The notes under the pieces: model-generated | Databases searched by the model: none | What the model was told of the DNA's origin: nothing | What the model saw: the letters and a program-made list of their open reading frames with translations, nothing else | Program-made: the position numbers and the translations under genes | Assembly: GCA_048772705.1 (NCBI GenBank) | Contig: JBLWGC010000213.1 | Coordinates: 310,001-374,000 of the forward strand | From: Leidyana gryllorum EB-2025a | Lineage: Eukaryota; Apicomplexa | Length of the DNA: 64,000 nucleotides | Direction: 5' to 3' | Shown here: positions 32,114 to 44,102 of the stretch, piece by piece | Layout: each line of letters starts with the position of its first letter | Numbering within the stretch: the stretch's first letter is position 1

Positions 32114-33095
32114 CTACTGCTTGTCAAAGTCCAGCCCCACTCGCTCCAGACTTCTACCCTTCAATTCCTGAGACAAACGCCAATTGCCCTCTCCACCCAA
32201 TGAGCCCTTGTGCAAAACTTCAAGCACTTTCGCCTGTTTCTTCGACACTGTCAAGGGTGATTAGATCGTAGAACGTTTTGACAATTCTTACTGGTACTCT
32301 TGCTCAGGAACCATAACACCGGCTCCGAACAGGGAGGAGTGGTCAACGATCCAGTATAATGGGTCAAGGGGCGGCGTGAACCTTTTTTCCCAAGTACATG
32401 AGCAAAAATATTCCCCTTGATGGTGACCTGTTGGGTCTGAAAGATCGTTGTAACTCGCGCGACGTGCCACTGCTCACCAGTTGAACTCCCGGCTTCTTCG
32501 GCCATGCCATTTTCGAAAGCAAACCATTCTTCTTCCCCTTCGCCAACAGCACTCCCAGTACTGCTGTTCGGGTCGGACTCATGAAGACAAAATGCACTTC
32601 GGCTGGATACTGCTTGTATTGACCTTTCACTTGAATTCGGTGCTCAGAGGCCGAGTGGAAATGGAAATGATTCAAAGGGATCTCTTCGTCTCCCAATGTC
32701 ATCGTGAACTTTGCAAAATCAGGGCTGCTTGCCTTGATGCAGTCATTGTGGTATAAGAGCTCAACACATATACTGGCTGATGGTGCATTCAGCACAACAG
32801 TCTTTATCGCTTGCTCTTCACCACCCAATTTACTATTGAAGAACTGCATGTCATGTGAATAAGAAGACAAAAGTTGACTCACCGGTACGGGAATCAGGAT
32901 CGGACTCTGACAGTGCAGGCTCTCTTTCTCCGGATACTCCCAATTCGCTCCTTGCTGGGAGTAATCAAATGCCTCATGGGGAGCGGCGATCTCCTCCTTC
33001 AAGATGCGAGATTTCTTTTTGGAGCCTCCTTTCTTGGACTCGGAACTTCGTCGAAACCACGACTTCCATTCCCACCCCGCCATGGTCCGTCCCAT
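32114..33095 (-). CDS. Intracellular alpha-carbonic anhydrase
   Basis: Four exons, all introns short (39, 45 and about 45 nt) and in phase; about 290 aa. Core motifs: WEYPEKESLHCQSPI, zinc ligands in NHFHFHSASEH and AEVHFVF, and THYTGSLTTPPCSEPV. No signal peptide; the N-terminus is basic (SKKGGSKKKSR). Two starts are possible, 33095 (MGRT, with a Gly at position 2) and 33083. The second gives a purely basic leader. This protein lacks the Pro/Gln insert of the secreted paralogue at 29778-30826, so the two are anciently diverged rather than a recent tandem copy. Confidence 0.9.
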
Positions 33096-33138
33096 TGTAC
33101 AGCTAGAGAGAGAAAAAGGTTAGAAATTGACAACGAAT

Positions 33139-35482
33139 TCAAAAGGAGTCGCGATCCACGTAAGCACCCTGCAACACGCCCTCAGGAGCGTTTTCGTGCA
33201 CGTGCTGCAGACTTTCCGGTGTAGACACCGGACTTTCTGCGTCCTCGAAATCTGGTTCGTGGGGACGCAGACCCTCCAAGTAGAGTAGGTACGGGAGGGT
33301 GTAGGTAGCGAACATCCTCCTATAGTTCAGATCCAACGGTCTAAAAAGCAATCTCTGCAGCTTCAAGTCGCGCCCGCGCCCCTACCTTGCAATGAAGAAA
33401 TGCTGGAAGATTGAAGTGGCGAGCAAAGGGAAGACCTTCAAGAGACTCAAGGGAGCCCGTGATGGTGTCAGACGATGCAGCACCAGAAAAAGGACTATCA
33501 TGAAGATCAGTGCGGCCAAATTTATCCCTCTGCTCCAATGCAAGTAGAACGGCAAAACAGCTAGTTGTAACATGTAGGAAAGGGTTCGCATGTCGAAGGC
33601 TCTGGCCAAAGGATGGTCCTTCATGGCTGTCAGCAGGAAGTCAGCGATGCTTCCAAGCAGCCTGTTGGGGATCCCGTCAGCAGTAGGTCGCAAAACTTAC
33701 AGAAAGAGAGCGAACGAGCGCGTTCTGAGTAAGTGAGAGTGCGATATAGCCCTCCACTCAAACCAGGTCCGCGATTTCGCGCGTACGCGATCATAGAAAT
33801 AGAGTGTGGCCACAGCAGCGTGTAGACCAACTCTGACGGTCCATAGAATCCAATACAACTGTTCTTGCTCACGAGTCCCGGATTCTGCCTGAATCTGGGC
33901 GACGTTAACTTCTGCAAGTCAGTTCAATACTTACCGGAGAGACCCATTGGTATCCACTCGCGGAGGCAAGAAGAATGATAGTGATCACCACTTGACCGAT
34001 GATTTGCCACTTCATCGAGGTAAATGACCACCTTGTGACTGCGGCACACCGCCAGGCAAGATACCATCTTTCCACCGTGGTATCATGATAGTGTCCCATC
34101 GCTGTGGACGGGAGCTGAGGCGATCTGCGTTTCCAAGCCGCTTCCTGTACTACGGCTTCGGTGGAAACATCGAGGAGAAATGGAAGTAATCTTTGGAGGG
34201 GGTTGCGATGTCTCATCATGTATAGAGGAATGGCTCCTGCGCAGATTGCCGACCGGCCTCGTGGTCGGGTCATTCCGCAGCAAGTGTACGACTTTTCGGC
34301 TGGCATAACTTCTTCTGTCACCGCCGAATGTCTGACACCCAGAATGTTGGCTCCCTGACGATCTCGATCAGCCTTCTCAGGGCTGCCCATTAGGGACGCA
34401 GCAAATGCCGACTTCGCCAACCGTTGAGCTCCCTGCATATAGCGCTTCCGGTGGGAGTCGATCGAGCGGGCTGACTGGGCTTCAGACACGGTGGGTTCTG
34501 GAGCCGAGATGGGCGGGACGTTCTCCTCCTGCTGTGCTGCTTGAGATTGCTCAATACGAATGGGTGCAGGAGTATTGAATGTAACAGTTCTTTGTCGAGG
34601 AGCCCGGCGCACGTACTCTGGGGGTGGGGGCAGTGCCGGAACTGGTGGCCTTTCCCAAGTGGTTGTCCGACTGATGTCCTTGTCGCTCTCGGCGGCGTGG
34701 GTGCTTCGAGCTGATATATCATCCGCCATGATGGGAAGTTGCAGTAAGATATGAATATGATCTTCGGGAGAAAAACGTGGCATTTCCCGTAGATGCAATC
34801 TGATGGATTTGAAAACCATCAACTCCCACTCTTGTAAGTTTGGAACATCTTGAAGAGCAAGACGGGGGCGGTAGCGTAAGCGCAAGATCTCAACTCCGAC
34901 GAAGTATATATAGAAATACACACACACTCCCAAAGCCAGGAGTACCAGATCCACAACCAGTCCAGATATCATATTTCTCCAAGCATTATTGGCAGCAGTC
35001 ACGGTAAAACGGATAGTCTCTGATATAGTCCAAATAATCAACAGTCCAGATCGTCGCAGTCCAGTAACGGTGAACATATATGTTATGATCGGAGAGGCCA
35101 CAGTTGACCGCGTTGCCGAGCGAGTTGAGTCGTGGGTTTGTTCGGAGCAAAGCATTGCGAGGATGAGACCAGCGAGAATAATGTCATGTCGCACTTCATT
35201 GTTGACAAGACTGATCCCCACATATGCAAGCAGTGCTGCTGAGAAAAGGATGGTGGCCTCGATCACAAAGCGGACTTCGTAGCCCAACACACTGACCAGC
35301 ATGAGCAAACTGACGCCTGCAAAGACAATAGCATAATCCGATCCTGTTTGCAGATAAAAATGGAGGGACTCCCGGCCTTTGCTCGTGGTACTGTCTTCAT
35401 CACGTGATCGACGAGGTGCGACTGCCAAGAGAACTTGCGGACTGTTCGATACAAGGGCACCGATGAAGGTGAGCCAACCCAT
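33139..35482 (-). CDS. Polytopic membrane protein of unknown family
   Basis: Four exons. The first runs from ATG 35482 through a large ORF; then a 40-nt intron (GTAAGT...CGCCCAG) leads to IQAESGTREQEQLYW. Two further short introns reach RPLDLNYRRMF and a stop at 33139. About 740 aa. At least five hydrophobic helices lie in the first 220 residues (IVFAGVSLLMLVSVLGY, LVVDLVLLALGVCVYFYIYF). A roughly 230-residue Pro/Ser/Arg-rich cytosolic region follows, then about four more helices. No transporter signature that I know. It follows the Nup88-like gene on the same strand by about 50 nt. Confidence 0.65.
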
Positions 35483-35531
35483 GCATAAGCACCGCACACG
35501 CGTGTGCTTCAATTGCAGACAAACTGTTCCT

Positions 35532-38500
35532 TCATTTGATGCTAACTAATGATGTGAAGGCATTTTCACGTTGTCGACGTTCTTCATCCAGGTCTTTAAC
35601 CTGTTTGATAAGCTTGAGTATGGTCGCCAAGCCTACAACGGACTTTTGGAATGAAGGGGAACGCGCCTTACGATCTAGATTTTCTTTGAGTCTCAGGGCT
35701 TGATCGAGGTCGAACCGTTGAGTGGCACCCACCGCGGTCTGACCAGCATTCACAGTTGTGAGTAGTTTATCGGTGGACCAATCCACCACACTCTTTCCAT
35801 CACTTTGAATGCGATGATCAAATGCTCCCAGAAGCCGTCGGAATATGGCGAACTCGTCATCGCTTGCGAATAGCCACTTGAGCAGACAGCTGTCCAATCC
35901 TATATACCGGACCCCTGAAAATTCAAGCCCATGTATAGGGGCTAATATCTGGGTCATATCGTCAATGAGTTTCATATTGTAACTGAACATAACCTGCTCG
36001 CGCATGACGGCGAGGCGCTCGGCCAATCGAGTCTGTACGAATGAGAAGGGACAATCTTTTCGGTGAGCTTACATTGTCTTCCTTGACCTTGTCAATCCGT
36101 TCGATGGTGGAAGCTCGTTGTTTGACCAATGAGGTAGCTCGACTGAGCGCCAGAGCCAACTTTTCGTCTAGGAGAGCTTTCATCTCGGCAAGTTGAGCCC
36201 ACGCTTGACGTTTCAGGAACCGGGAGGTTGAAGATAACGGATTCAGAAGCTCCTCATGTAACTTCAAGCATGACTCGATGAAATCGCCCAAATAATCGGT
36301 CACTTCAACCTTTGGTTCGCCACACAAACCTTGGCAGAGAGGTATAAGCCATTGGAGGGACGAAGTAGACCACCTCTCCCGTCTCTTAGAGACCGGATCG
36401 TCAGAACGCAAAGGTCTCATCGATTGTAATGTTTGGGTGGCAACAAGCATAGAGCTGCCATCCTCCGTGATCACTCGGACATACTGACCATCTTGGGAGC
36501 ATTCAATATCACGGACATTGCTTTCCAACGTCGTGGCAAGTTGTACGTCTGTTCGTCCGGCCTTCTCGGTCAGGAACCGGGCAATGATACGATAGACAGA
36601 CTGTGGTGAGGTGTAGGACAACCTATATGATCTGACTTTACCTTGCCATATCCGAGGATGATCACTGGTGCTTCGTGGGACGCTCGACGCATCACAACTG
36701 GAGGTACGCCGTCATCAGTGTTAAACATTTGAGAGCGGTCAGGGAGTTGGTGAACCCCCATCACCTTCCACCTCTCCTCCTCGATTACCCCGGATGTACG
36801 AAGCACGTCGCACAGGCGGCCCACTTGTTTATTTCTGGCCAATAGTACGAGCTCATGGGGATGGCGTACGGCCAGTATAAGGCCGTCTGCCACCGATGTG
36901 TGCCCCAGGAGCACCGGTGCATTGCCAATCTGGGTTCCTGGGCATACTCGAGCACTTTGAGCGAAATGGTACGTGTTGCTCGGCCGGCCCAGGAAAGCGT
37001 GGTGACGGAAGGCATTCTTGGCGGGCACCATCTCCAGGGTTGAAGTCAATCTCCAGATAGAGTACAGAGCGAGAGTCATCTCTCGTCGTTCGATGGGCTC
37101 CCCATCCGCGGTATACTCGTTAGCAGAGTTCGCCGAAGCGTCAGCTGCTTGTGCGTTGGCATCATTCTGCGGACCCTCGGTAGTAACAGACTTGCGCCTT
37201 ATACGAAGAACGGTACGAGGCTTTGGCTTTGGCCTCTCAATGGTATCTACAAAACGGTAGTCACCGTGACCGCGTGTATATGTCGCTAATGCATCGCCTT
37301 CCGCCCGAATGGGTCGATCACCGTGTGTGTCGATTGCAACCTCGGGTTTCAAGATCACAGGAGCTGGCGGACCAAGCGGAACAAAGTCGTCCGTCGTCTT
37401 TGCATCCACAGCGGGTTTCAAAGGAGGTGCTGGATTGGGAGGTGCTCGATTGGCACGCGCTGGAGTGGGACGTGCTGCGTTGGGAGGATGAACTTGGGTG
37501 TTCACATAGGCTTGGGGGCCCGGTCCAATACTGGGAAGGAGACTTGGAGGTGCTTCATGAATTCGCGGAGTTTCTGTTGGAGTGGCGGAGGACGGACGGG
37601 CATGTAGCGTCGGCATCACCCACGGACTGTCGAGGAATTCACTGGCCAAAAGTGGTAGCCGAGGCCGTTCTTCTGGGTTGATGAAGTCTCTGGGTGAGAC
37701 GGCAGCAGACCCACTTGTGGGACTCGACGACGAGTCGGGCGTGCGGGAGACCACTCCACTCGATGAGGCAGGAGGGCTCGGCGCGTCATTTTCCTCTTCA
37801 TCTCGGGTTTGCGTGATATTATTCTTTTCCTCCTCCTCCCTTTCCCGCAAGCCCACCTAAAAAGCGTTACAATACAGATGAATGGTCCGACTTACTGCTT
37901 CCCAGGTTATACGCAATGTGTCTTCGAACTCCTGCAACCTTCCTGGGGGCATGGTGGTGAAAACTCCATCCAGTCGAGCCTTCATATAGTCAATGGCCAT
38001 GTAAATCTGCTGCGGGACTCGGCACCAAACACCTCCGGGCCAAATGGGAGTGATTTCTGCAATGGCTCCGTTGGAGAAGTATATCGTAAGTAGGAAGAAA
38101 CTGAGTAGACGCTCCAAACTTGGGCGCAGCTCGGGTTCTCTCTCGCACGCGTAATCGAATGATTGGGGTACGGCGCTGTCCGTGGCTTCTCGAGGAATCT
38201 TCAGGTGGGCCAGCTGCTTGCCGCCGCCCAAGTCGAACAGCCAGAAGCGGGTATACTCGGTATCATAGCCCAAGACCGCCATAGTGGTGTCCGCTAGTGG
38301 AATAAATCGAACATCCACGAGTGTCAAGCCCTCTTCCTTGGCTTGCGTCACGAGGGGAATCTGTACACACATGTGGACTCTGGCAGTGGGCTTGATATGG
38401 ATGGCCTTTTCGAGGTCCTCACGAAAGATGTCAAACTCCCGGATATCCCAGAGCTTGCGTGGCATCCAACATGAGGGTGACGTGGAAGCATATAATCGAC

Positions 38501-38804
38501 CCCCGGGACATATAATGGCCATTAAGTCTTGGGGAGGGTTGGTGACACATACTTGAATCTCAGCACAGCTACGGGACAGAGCATAGTAGGTGGTGTACAC
38601 AACTCTTACGGGGCCTCCGGCAGAAATATGTGATGAGTAACGCCATCTTCCTCTGTTAGGGTCTGCAAGCAGCCTCTTCGGCCTCGGATCCGGGCAGAAG
38701 CAACGGGCTGAAAAGTTGGATGCTTGGTGGAATCCGAACTAGGCCACTCGGTAGACCATGGCGCCACGCCTGTGACCTTCATCCAGTTTTTTCACAACCC
38801 CCAT
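35532..38804 (-). CDS. Nup88/Nup82-like beta-propeller plus coiled-coil protein (tentative)
   Basis: Five exons. A short first exon at 38804 (MGVVKKLDE) splices to CFCPDPRPKR. Introns GTAAGT...TTTAG, GTAAAG...CACAG and GTAAGC...GTACAG are phase-consistent. About 1000 aa. The N-terminal part has WD/propeller-like strands (VDVRFIPLADTTMAVLGY, TRFWLFDLGGG, LTIYFSNGAIAEI). The middle is a disordered Pro/Ala-rich insertion. The C-terminal third is helical (AERLAVMREQVMFSYNMKL, LILKLIKQVKDLDEERRQR). This order resembles Nup88, but similarity is weak, so treat the name as a hypothesis. Confidence 0.4.
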
Positions 38805-38848
38805 GACACAGGTGTGGCTCTAGAGGGCTTTTTTTTTGGCGGAAGGGG
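38805..38848. promoter_or_regulatory. 44-bp divergent gap upstream of the Bdp1-like gene
   Basis: Lies between starts at 38804 (minus) and 38849 (plus). Contains a run of nine T (38828-38836 region) and no clear TATA element. Confidence 0.4.
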
Positions 38849-40761
38849 ATGGCTGACCAGGTCAAAAAGGAGGAACTGCCATCATGTATTGACCAGAACC
38901 CCAGTCGCCGACGGTTCGGCGTAGTTTCTGCAGCCTGCGTCGTCTCCCTTTCCGATCATGATCACCTCGAAAACACACCAGACGACGCTCCAACAACGAC
39001 AGATATGGAGGAATCGATGACGGAGGCGACAGATGTACCCTCCACTCTCGTACCGTCTACTGACGATGCTCCCCCACTCAACGCAGATCCCGAAGGGAAC
39101 GGAACCGCGGAGGAGGAACCTCTCGCGGAACCAATAGTTGTAGTCGGCGAGACTCAGGGTGACGACGGAGGCGACCCCATCGATGAGTCCCTATTTGCTG
39201 AAGAGTTATCCGCGGATCAGGAAGCTTCCAGGCAGAAGCAACTGGAATCGGAAGGATTGGGAACGCTGGCCTTAGCCACTATGGCTGTCGCACAGGTAGC
39301 CAGCGACGTTGTGGCTACCACTTGCCCACAAAGTTCGAATGCTGCCGATGAAGGCCGCCAGTCCCAGGACCAGTCCACTCCGCGCTCTGGCCCGGTCGCT
39401 CCGAGGCGACGAGCCCGCGGTCGTAGAAACTCATCATCGCATAGCTCTGAGCGTCGTCGCCAAAGTGGCCGCTCAACGCTTTCCACCCGACACACCAGGG
39501 TGGTACGACAGACGCGCAAGCGTCCCCGCGACCCTAATGAAGAGGAAACAGTGTGGGATCGGGTGATGGCCAACAGGCGCCCTTTGACTGAGGAAGAGAA
39601 AAAGTTGAAGCTCCGACGCAAAGGCGATGCAGCGAGGGAACGTGTTGAAGCTGTCAGAGCCCAGCTGGGAGTCAATGCTGACGCTTCGCTTCTGGATCTC
39701 TTTACTAGTGATGTTAATTCGAGCGCCCTACCTGCCAACAATGAAACATCCGAGGAACTCGCCCTGGACTTCTTTACTGTCGGTGAGGATTGACTGCTCG
39801 AACACTGTTTGTGTGAGTCTTCAACGACTATCCATCAGAGCCCGTGACCTCTGACGATCCATTTGCCTCCACATTTGGTGCCACTCAGGAATATGAGTTC
39901 ACTGAGCAAGATGGAACACGAGTAAGCCTTCATGTGCGTTCAACTCATGTAAGCGTATGCAGTTGCCCCCATACCCCCATGCATACAAGTACACGCCACC
40001 AGCCCTGTGGGAGACGGCGGACGAGGAACGGTGAGTCTGAAACCTTTTTGCTGCTCATATCTCCCGTCCACAGCTTCTTCGAAGGTATCAAGACCTTCGG
40101 GGTGGACATGCTGATGTTGAAAGGGATCCTACCACGATACACGGACAAGCAATTAGCCTCTTTTTACAAGCGTGCCTTGCGCCGAAAGGACAAACGGGTG
40201 AGTGCCAAAATCCGTGCAATGCGCACACCCGCTCAACTGGGGTGCATCTCCCGTTCTCACATGCTCATGCACAAACTGTGCACTAATGAGCGCGTGGGTG
40301 CTGTGTGTAAAGTACCTGAACCACTCCTTCTGCACACTTGTGCACAATTGTGCAAAATGTGACAATGATGCAAAGGGTGTGTTTCTGACGTGTTTGACGC
40401 CTTTGACCGACTCATTGACAATGTGACTTGACAGTTGACGAAAGCTCTGGAGGACCAATCTGAGTTGAAGAAAGATCTGTTTGAGAGTGTACGGGGGAAG
40501 ATCGACCCCACGACTCACTACCAACCTCCTGAGGATCTCTTCGAAGAGCGGACTGAGCTGGAGGTAGTTTTCGGTCGTGAAGGAACTCAGAGTGGCAATA
40601 GGGCCGTGGGGTCTGGTGTGAATGTGTTCGACAGCCTCTTTGGTGTGAGTGCGGCGCCGGAGGAGGGAGGAGAGGAGGGCCAGGAGCTTGTAGCAGCAAA
40701 AGAGGAAAAGAAAGCAAGTGTGAATGAGGAACTGCTAGCCTCGTTCTTCCTGGCTGGGTAG
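38849..40761 (+). CDS. TFIIIB component Bdp1-like (SANT domain)
   Basis: Five exons, about 490 aa. The long first exon is acidic, then basic (PRRRARGRRNSSSH, RKRPRDPNEEE). After two short introns the SANT domain is reassembled across a junction: PALWETADEER|FFEGIKTFGVDMLMLKGILPR, then YTDKQLASFYKRALRRKDKR. This matches the Bdp1 pattern W-x-x-x-E-T-x-x-FY-x-x-L-x-x-x-GTDF-x-M...R-x-x-KQ. A 237-nt intron (40198-40434) precedes the last exon, with a C-terminal acidic region. Bdp1 completes TFIIIB on RNA polymerase III promoters. Confidence 0.75.
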
Positions 40762-40799
40762 TGGGTGTGGACAGTAGGGGTGTAATTTTGACACACAAG

Positions 40800-41000
40800 A
40801 TGAGCGTCCACCTTTACGGAGGGGAAACGGGTGTTACTACACCAGGCATGATGATCGATCTGACCCAGCCGAGTGGGGAGTTAGAAGTGCCGCACGCTCC
40901 CCCGACTACACCGCTGGTGAATATCCCCAGTGTACAACGTCTGTCAGTGGACGAGTTGTTGCGTGAAGTATGCGCCAGACTTCAGAAACAAGATAACTGA
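40800..41000 (+). CDS. Small ORF, 66 aa, unknown
   Basis: ATG 40800 to TGA 40998-41000, 38 nt after the Bdp1-like stop. The sequence begins MSVHLYGGETG and ends ELLREVCARLQKQDN with a predicted amphipathic C-terminal helix. It fits the spacing of genes here, but could be part of the Bdp1 3' UTR. No homologue recognised. Confidence 0.35.
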   Translation: MSVHLYGGETGVTTPGMMIDLTQPSGELEVPHAPPTTPLVNIPSVQRLSVDELLREVCARLQKQDN

Positions 41001-41085
41001 AAGAAGCAGACAAGCCATCCATTTATCCATTCCATTCCTATGCATGGTGCTGTGTGCTAAACTATATGGGCTCGTTCGCAGAACG

Positions 41086-42001
41086 TCAAGGGCCGGCGAT
41101 AGACCATGACCTCATACTCATGCTCTCCAATGTCAAAACTTCTCTGAGCGAAAGGCTGGAAGCCAGGTTGCTCCACCCAGCTGCGATTGCGCTTTGCTGC
41201 ACACTTTCTTGCGACTTACCGAGGTCGGCTGATTGAATTAACGGTGTCGGCAACGGTGTTCCATCCTGCAGCACAAAGCTGACGGAAGTTGAGGAAAAGA
41301 TCTCCGCTCCTCGCGGAATACATTGACGGGACTTCTTCGGTGTGCATAATCTAGTGTGTACAGGGAGTGAGAACATGCACTCCCTTACTATCTAAATTGA
41401 TAAGCCTGTTCGGAAACCCGCGCAAGCCGCGTCTTCCGGCCATCCAACCGAAACGATCTGTCGGTCCGCAACCTCTCGTACTGTGAAGGACCTTCTGAGA
41501 GCGAGGACGAGAATCCGCTCCGGAGCTCTGCCAGATTGATGGTGGGACCTCGTGGCACTCGTGTGAAGCCGAACTCGGCGGGTGACATAACTTGCAGTTT
41601 ACACTCACGAGAGCGTGGGTTGCGCTGACTGAGCAGCGGCAGGGATTCTGGTGGCGGCTCGCGCCCCTCCGGGATTTTCCATTTCCTTCGACCCCGTAAT
41701 TTAACAGGTAGCAATGGCTCTGATTGATCTACTCATGAACTAGATCCGAACTCTTCTCACCTGTTCCGTTGCCACGAGCCGACAAAGTGCTCTGAGTGAT
41801 GATGCGAATGGCGCAGAGGACGGCCGTGGCCAGGTAGAAAATTGATGCGAGGTAGCATGCCTGGGCAGCATACGGCTTGTGTAAGTGGTTCTCCAGAGGC
41901 GCATATGGAGAGCGGCTACCGTAGAGGTAACCCAGCATGGGCAGAAAGACCAATGCGTTCAGCGACAGCAGTAGGCAGGAATACGCGCACAGATCGGGCA
42001 T
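41086..42001 (-). CDS. Two-helix small membrane protein with basic tail
   Basis: Start at 42001. Exon 1 encodes two hydrophobic segments (YSCLLLSLNALVFLPMLGYL and YLASIFYLATAVLCAIRII). A GTGAGA...AATCAG intron joins GNGT to EPLLPVKLRGRRKW and a basic, disordered part. Downstream exons to 41086 (QDGTPLPTPLIQSADL, then EVLTLESMSM) are in frame over a GTAAGT intron, but I could not find a clean junction between RVSEQAYQFR and that piece. The two-helix hairpin with a conserved Cys before helix 2 loosely recalls ribonuclease kappa-type proteins of the V-ATPase; this is a guess. Confidence 0.45.
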
Positions 42002-42071
42002 GGAAGACCATTGACCGCTGCCAAGAACTCCTCTCCCGCAATAGGACTCAAACACCACAAACAAACCAAAA

Positions 42072-44072
42072 ATGCCGTTTTACGCTCCCAGACTCCTCAT
42101 TATCCTGGCACTGGCCTTTCTACCGTTCTTGGTGGCCGCTGCCGGAGGCCGCGATGCTTATAAAATACTCGGCGTCACGCGCGGAGCCAGTACCAGGGCA
42201 ATAAAGAAAGCTTTCCGCGAAGGATCCAAGAAATGGCACCCCGACCGGCACCAAGAGGACAAGGCCCAAGCGGAGGCCAAGTTCAAGGACATTGCATGGG
42301 CCTACGAGACGCTCTCCAACGAGACCACACGTAAGATTTACGATGTGCACGGCGAAGAAGGGCTAAAACAACAGTGTAAGCCCTTAAACATGTTCCCAAC
42401 TGCAAAGCGTATCCTCAATCACGCAGGAGTGACACCATACACATACCGCACTGCTCCTAAAACCTTCGCAGAGAGATGGGCGGCGGTGGAGGGCCCGGCT
42501 TTCACCCCTTCGGCCCTGGCTTCCAGTTTAGGGGTGGACCAGGAGGCGGAAGCGGGGGATTCCAATTCTTTCAGCAAGGCGGCGGCTTCGAGGGCTTCGG
42601 CGGCTTCCCCGGAGGTTTTGGAGGCGGCTTCCCGGGAGGGGGGGACCCCTTCGGCCGGCGCGGACCCGGACACAAACCGCAGTTCACCGGTAAGTCGGCC
42701 ACAGCGCCGCTGCTGCCCTTTCACCGCCTCTATAGCTGTGGACTGGTTTGACGACGGCCCTGTGGAGCTTGTTCGCGAACGCGTTGACGTGGAAGAGATT
42801 CACGAAATCTGGCCTGACGTCTTCTTCTTCTTCGCGGACGACACGGAACGCACCGAACTGGTCGCTCGCCATCTTATCAGCGTCGCAGAGAACCTGCGGT
42901 CGTTGGTCGAGGTTCAAGCTATCGACTGTCGCCGGGGAGTGTCCCTGTGCAAGACACTCAGATACTCTCAGGGACCGTACGAATTCCAACTACTCACTGC
43001 AACGGACTTGCAGAAGCCCAGCAAACGGAGAAAACGTCTGCTAGAAGCCTCCCGCGACCTGTAAGTGTGGTTGCATTGCTGACTCAAGCGTATTGCTACT
43101 TCAGAGATGCTGAACTGATCATGGACTGGCTGCTGACTGACCTGCCTCTGGGAGCAAAGCCTTTGAGTTCCATGAAAGCTTTCGAGCGGTTCGTTCGCGA
43201 GAACACTGTTCTGGATCTACCAGTGGTAAGCGTTCGTGCGTGTGTGTGTCTCCGAGTTTCGAACCCTCGCAGGCCATTTTGGTTGACGATGCGGCCACGA
43301 CGGAACCGGCGCGACGCAAGCTCATGGCTGAGAACTCCAAAAGAGTCAAGTTCGGATACGTTGCGAACACTTCTAGCAATGCAAAAGTCCGCGAGGGGTT
43401 GACTAAACTCCTGCGAGGCACAGGCAAACTTGAGGGGATGAAGGCACCGTACATTGTACATGTGGCAGACTACGATGTGATTTCCGCTGACACTGTGGAG
43501 ATCATAGATGCCACTATGAATGAACTTGCCATAGATTTGACCTTGGCAAAGTGGGTTGGAATGGTAAGAATTATCTACCCCTGGACTTTGTGTGATGTGC
43601 ATTCTCAGAAACGGTCGCAACAAGGCGTATATCAACGTGCGGCTCGAGCAGTGAGACAATATACCCCGGCAATGCAGTTAGCCGGAATATGTGGCCCGGA
43701 GGACTCGAAGTATTGCATTTTATACTTCGCGCCACGTGCAAACCTAGACGAAGAAGAAGCGCAAATGTTGCGGGATCTGGCAACTAGTGATGCCCTGCGA
43801 CTTGTGTGGGTCAGAGCCTCGGAACAGGTAGGTGTTGGCGATCAATGTGTTCAGAAATGCTCATCTGACAGGTCGCTTTGCTCCGGGCTTTTAATACGGA
43901 TCCCGGCTCATTGGTGGCTTACCGGCCAAAGAGAGGAAAATATCTGAGTCTACCAGGGCCAGTCACGACAGGCAGTGCCGCATCATTCATCGAGTCAGTA
44001 TTGGATGGATCAGCACTGCTGCAGCGGGGCAAGGTGCTGAAATCAATGCCAGAGTTGACAGTTAGAGAATAA
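42072..44072 (+). CDS. ER J-domain protein with G/F region and thioredoxin-like part (DNAJC16-like)
   Basis: Seven exons. Signal peptide RLLIILALAFLPFLVAAAGG; J domain DAYKILGVTRGASTRAIKKAF with HPD (KWHPDRHQ) at about residues 30-90. A Gly/Phe region is in the second exon (GGGGGPGFHPFGPGF...). Then a thioredoxin-fold-like region (PDVFFFFADDTERTELVARHL, VEVQAIDC) and a C-terminal part that looks like more thioredoxin folds without a CxxC. About 590 aa. Introns are GTGTAA, GTAAGT, GTAAGT, GTAAGC, GTAAGA and GTAGGT types. Probable ER-lumen co-chaperone of BiP; the exact paralogue is uncertain. Confidence 0.8.
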
Positions 44073-44102
44073 AAAGAGCACAAAGAGAAAACAGAAAGCT
44101 TC

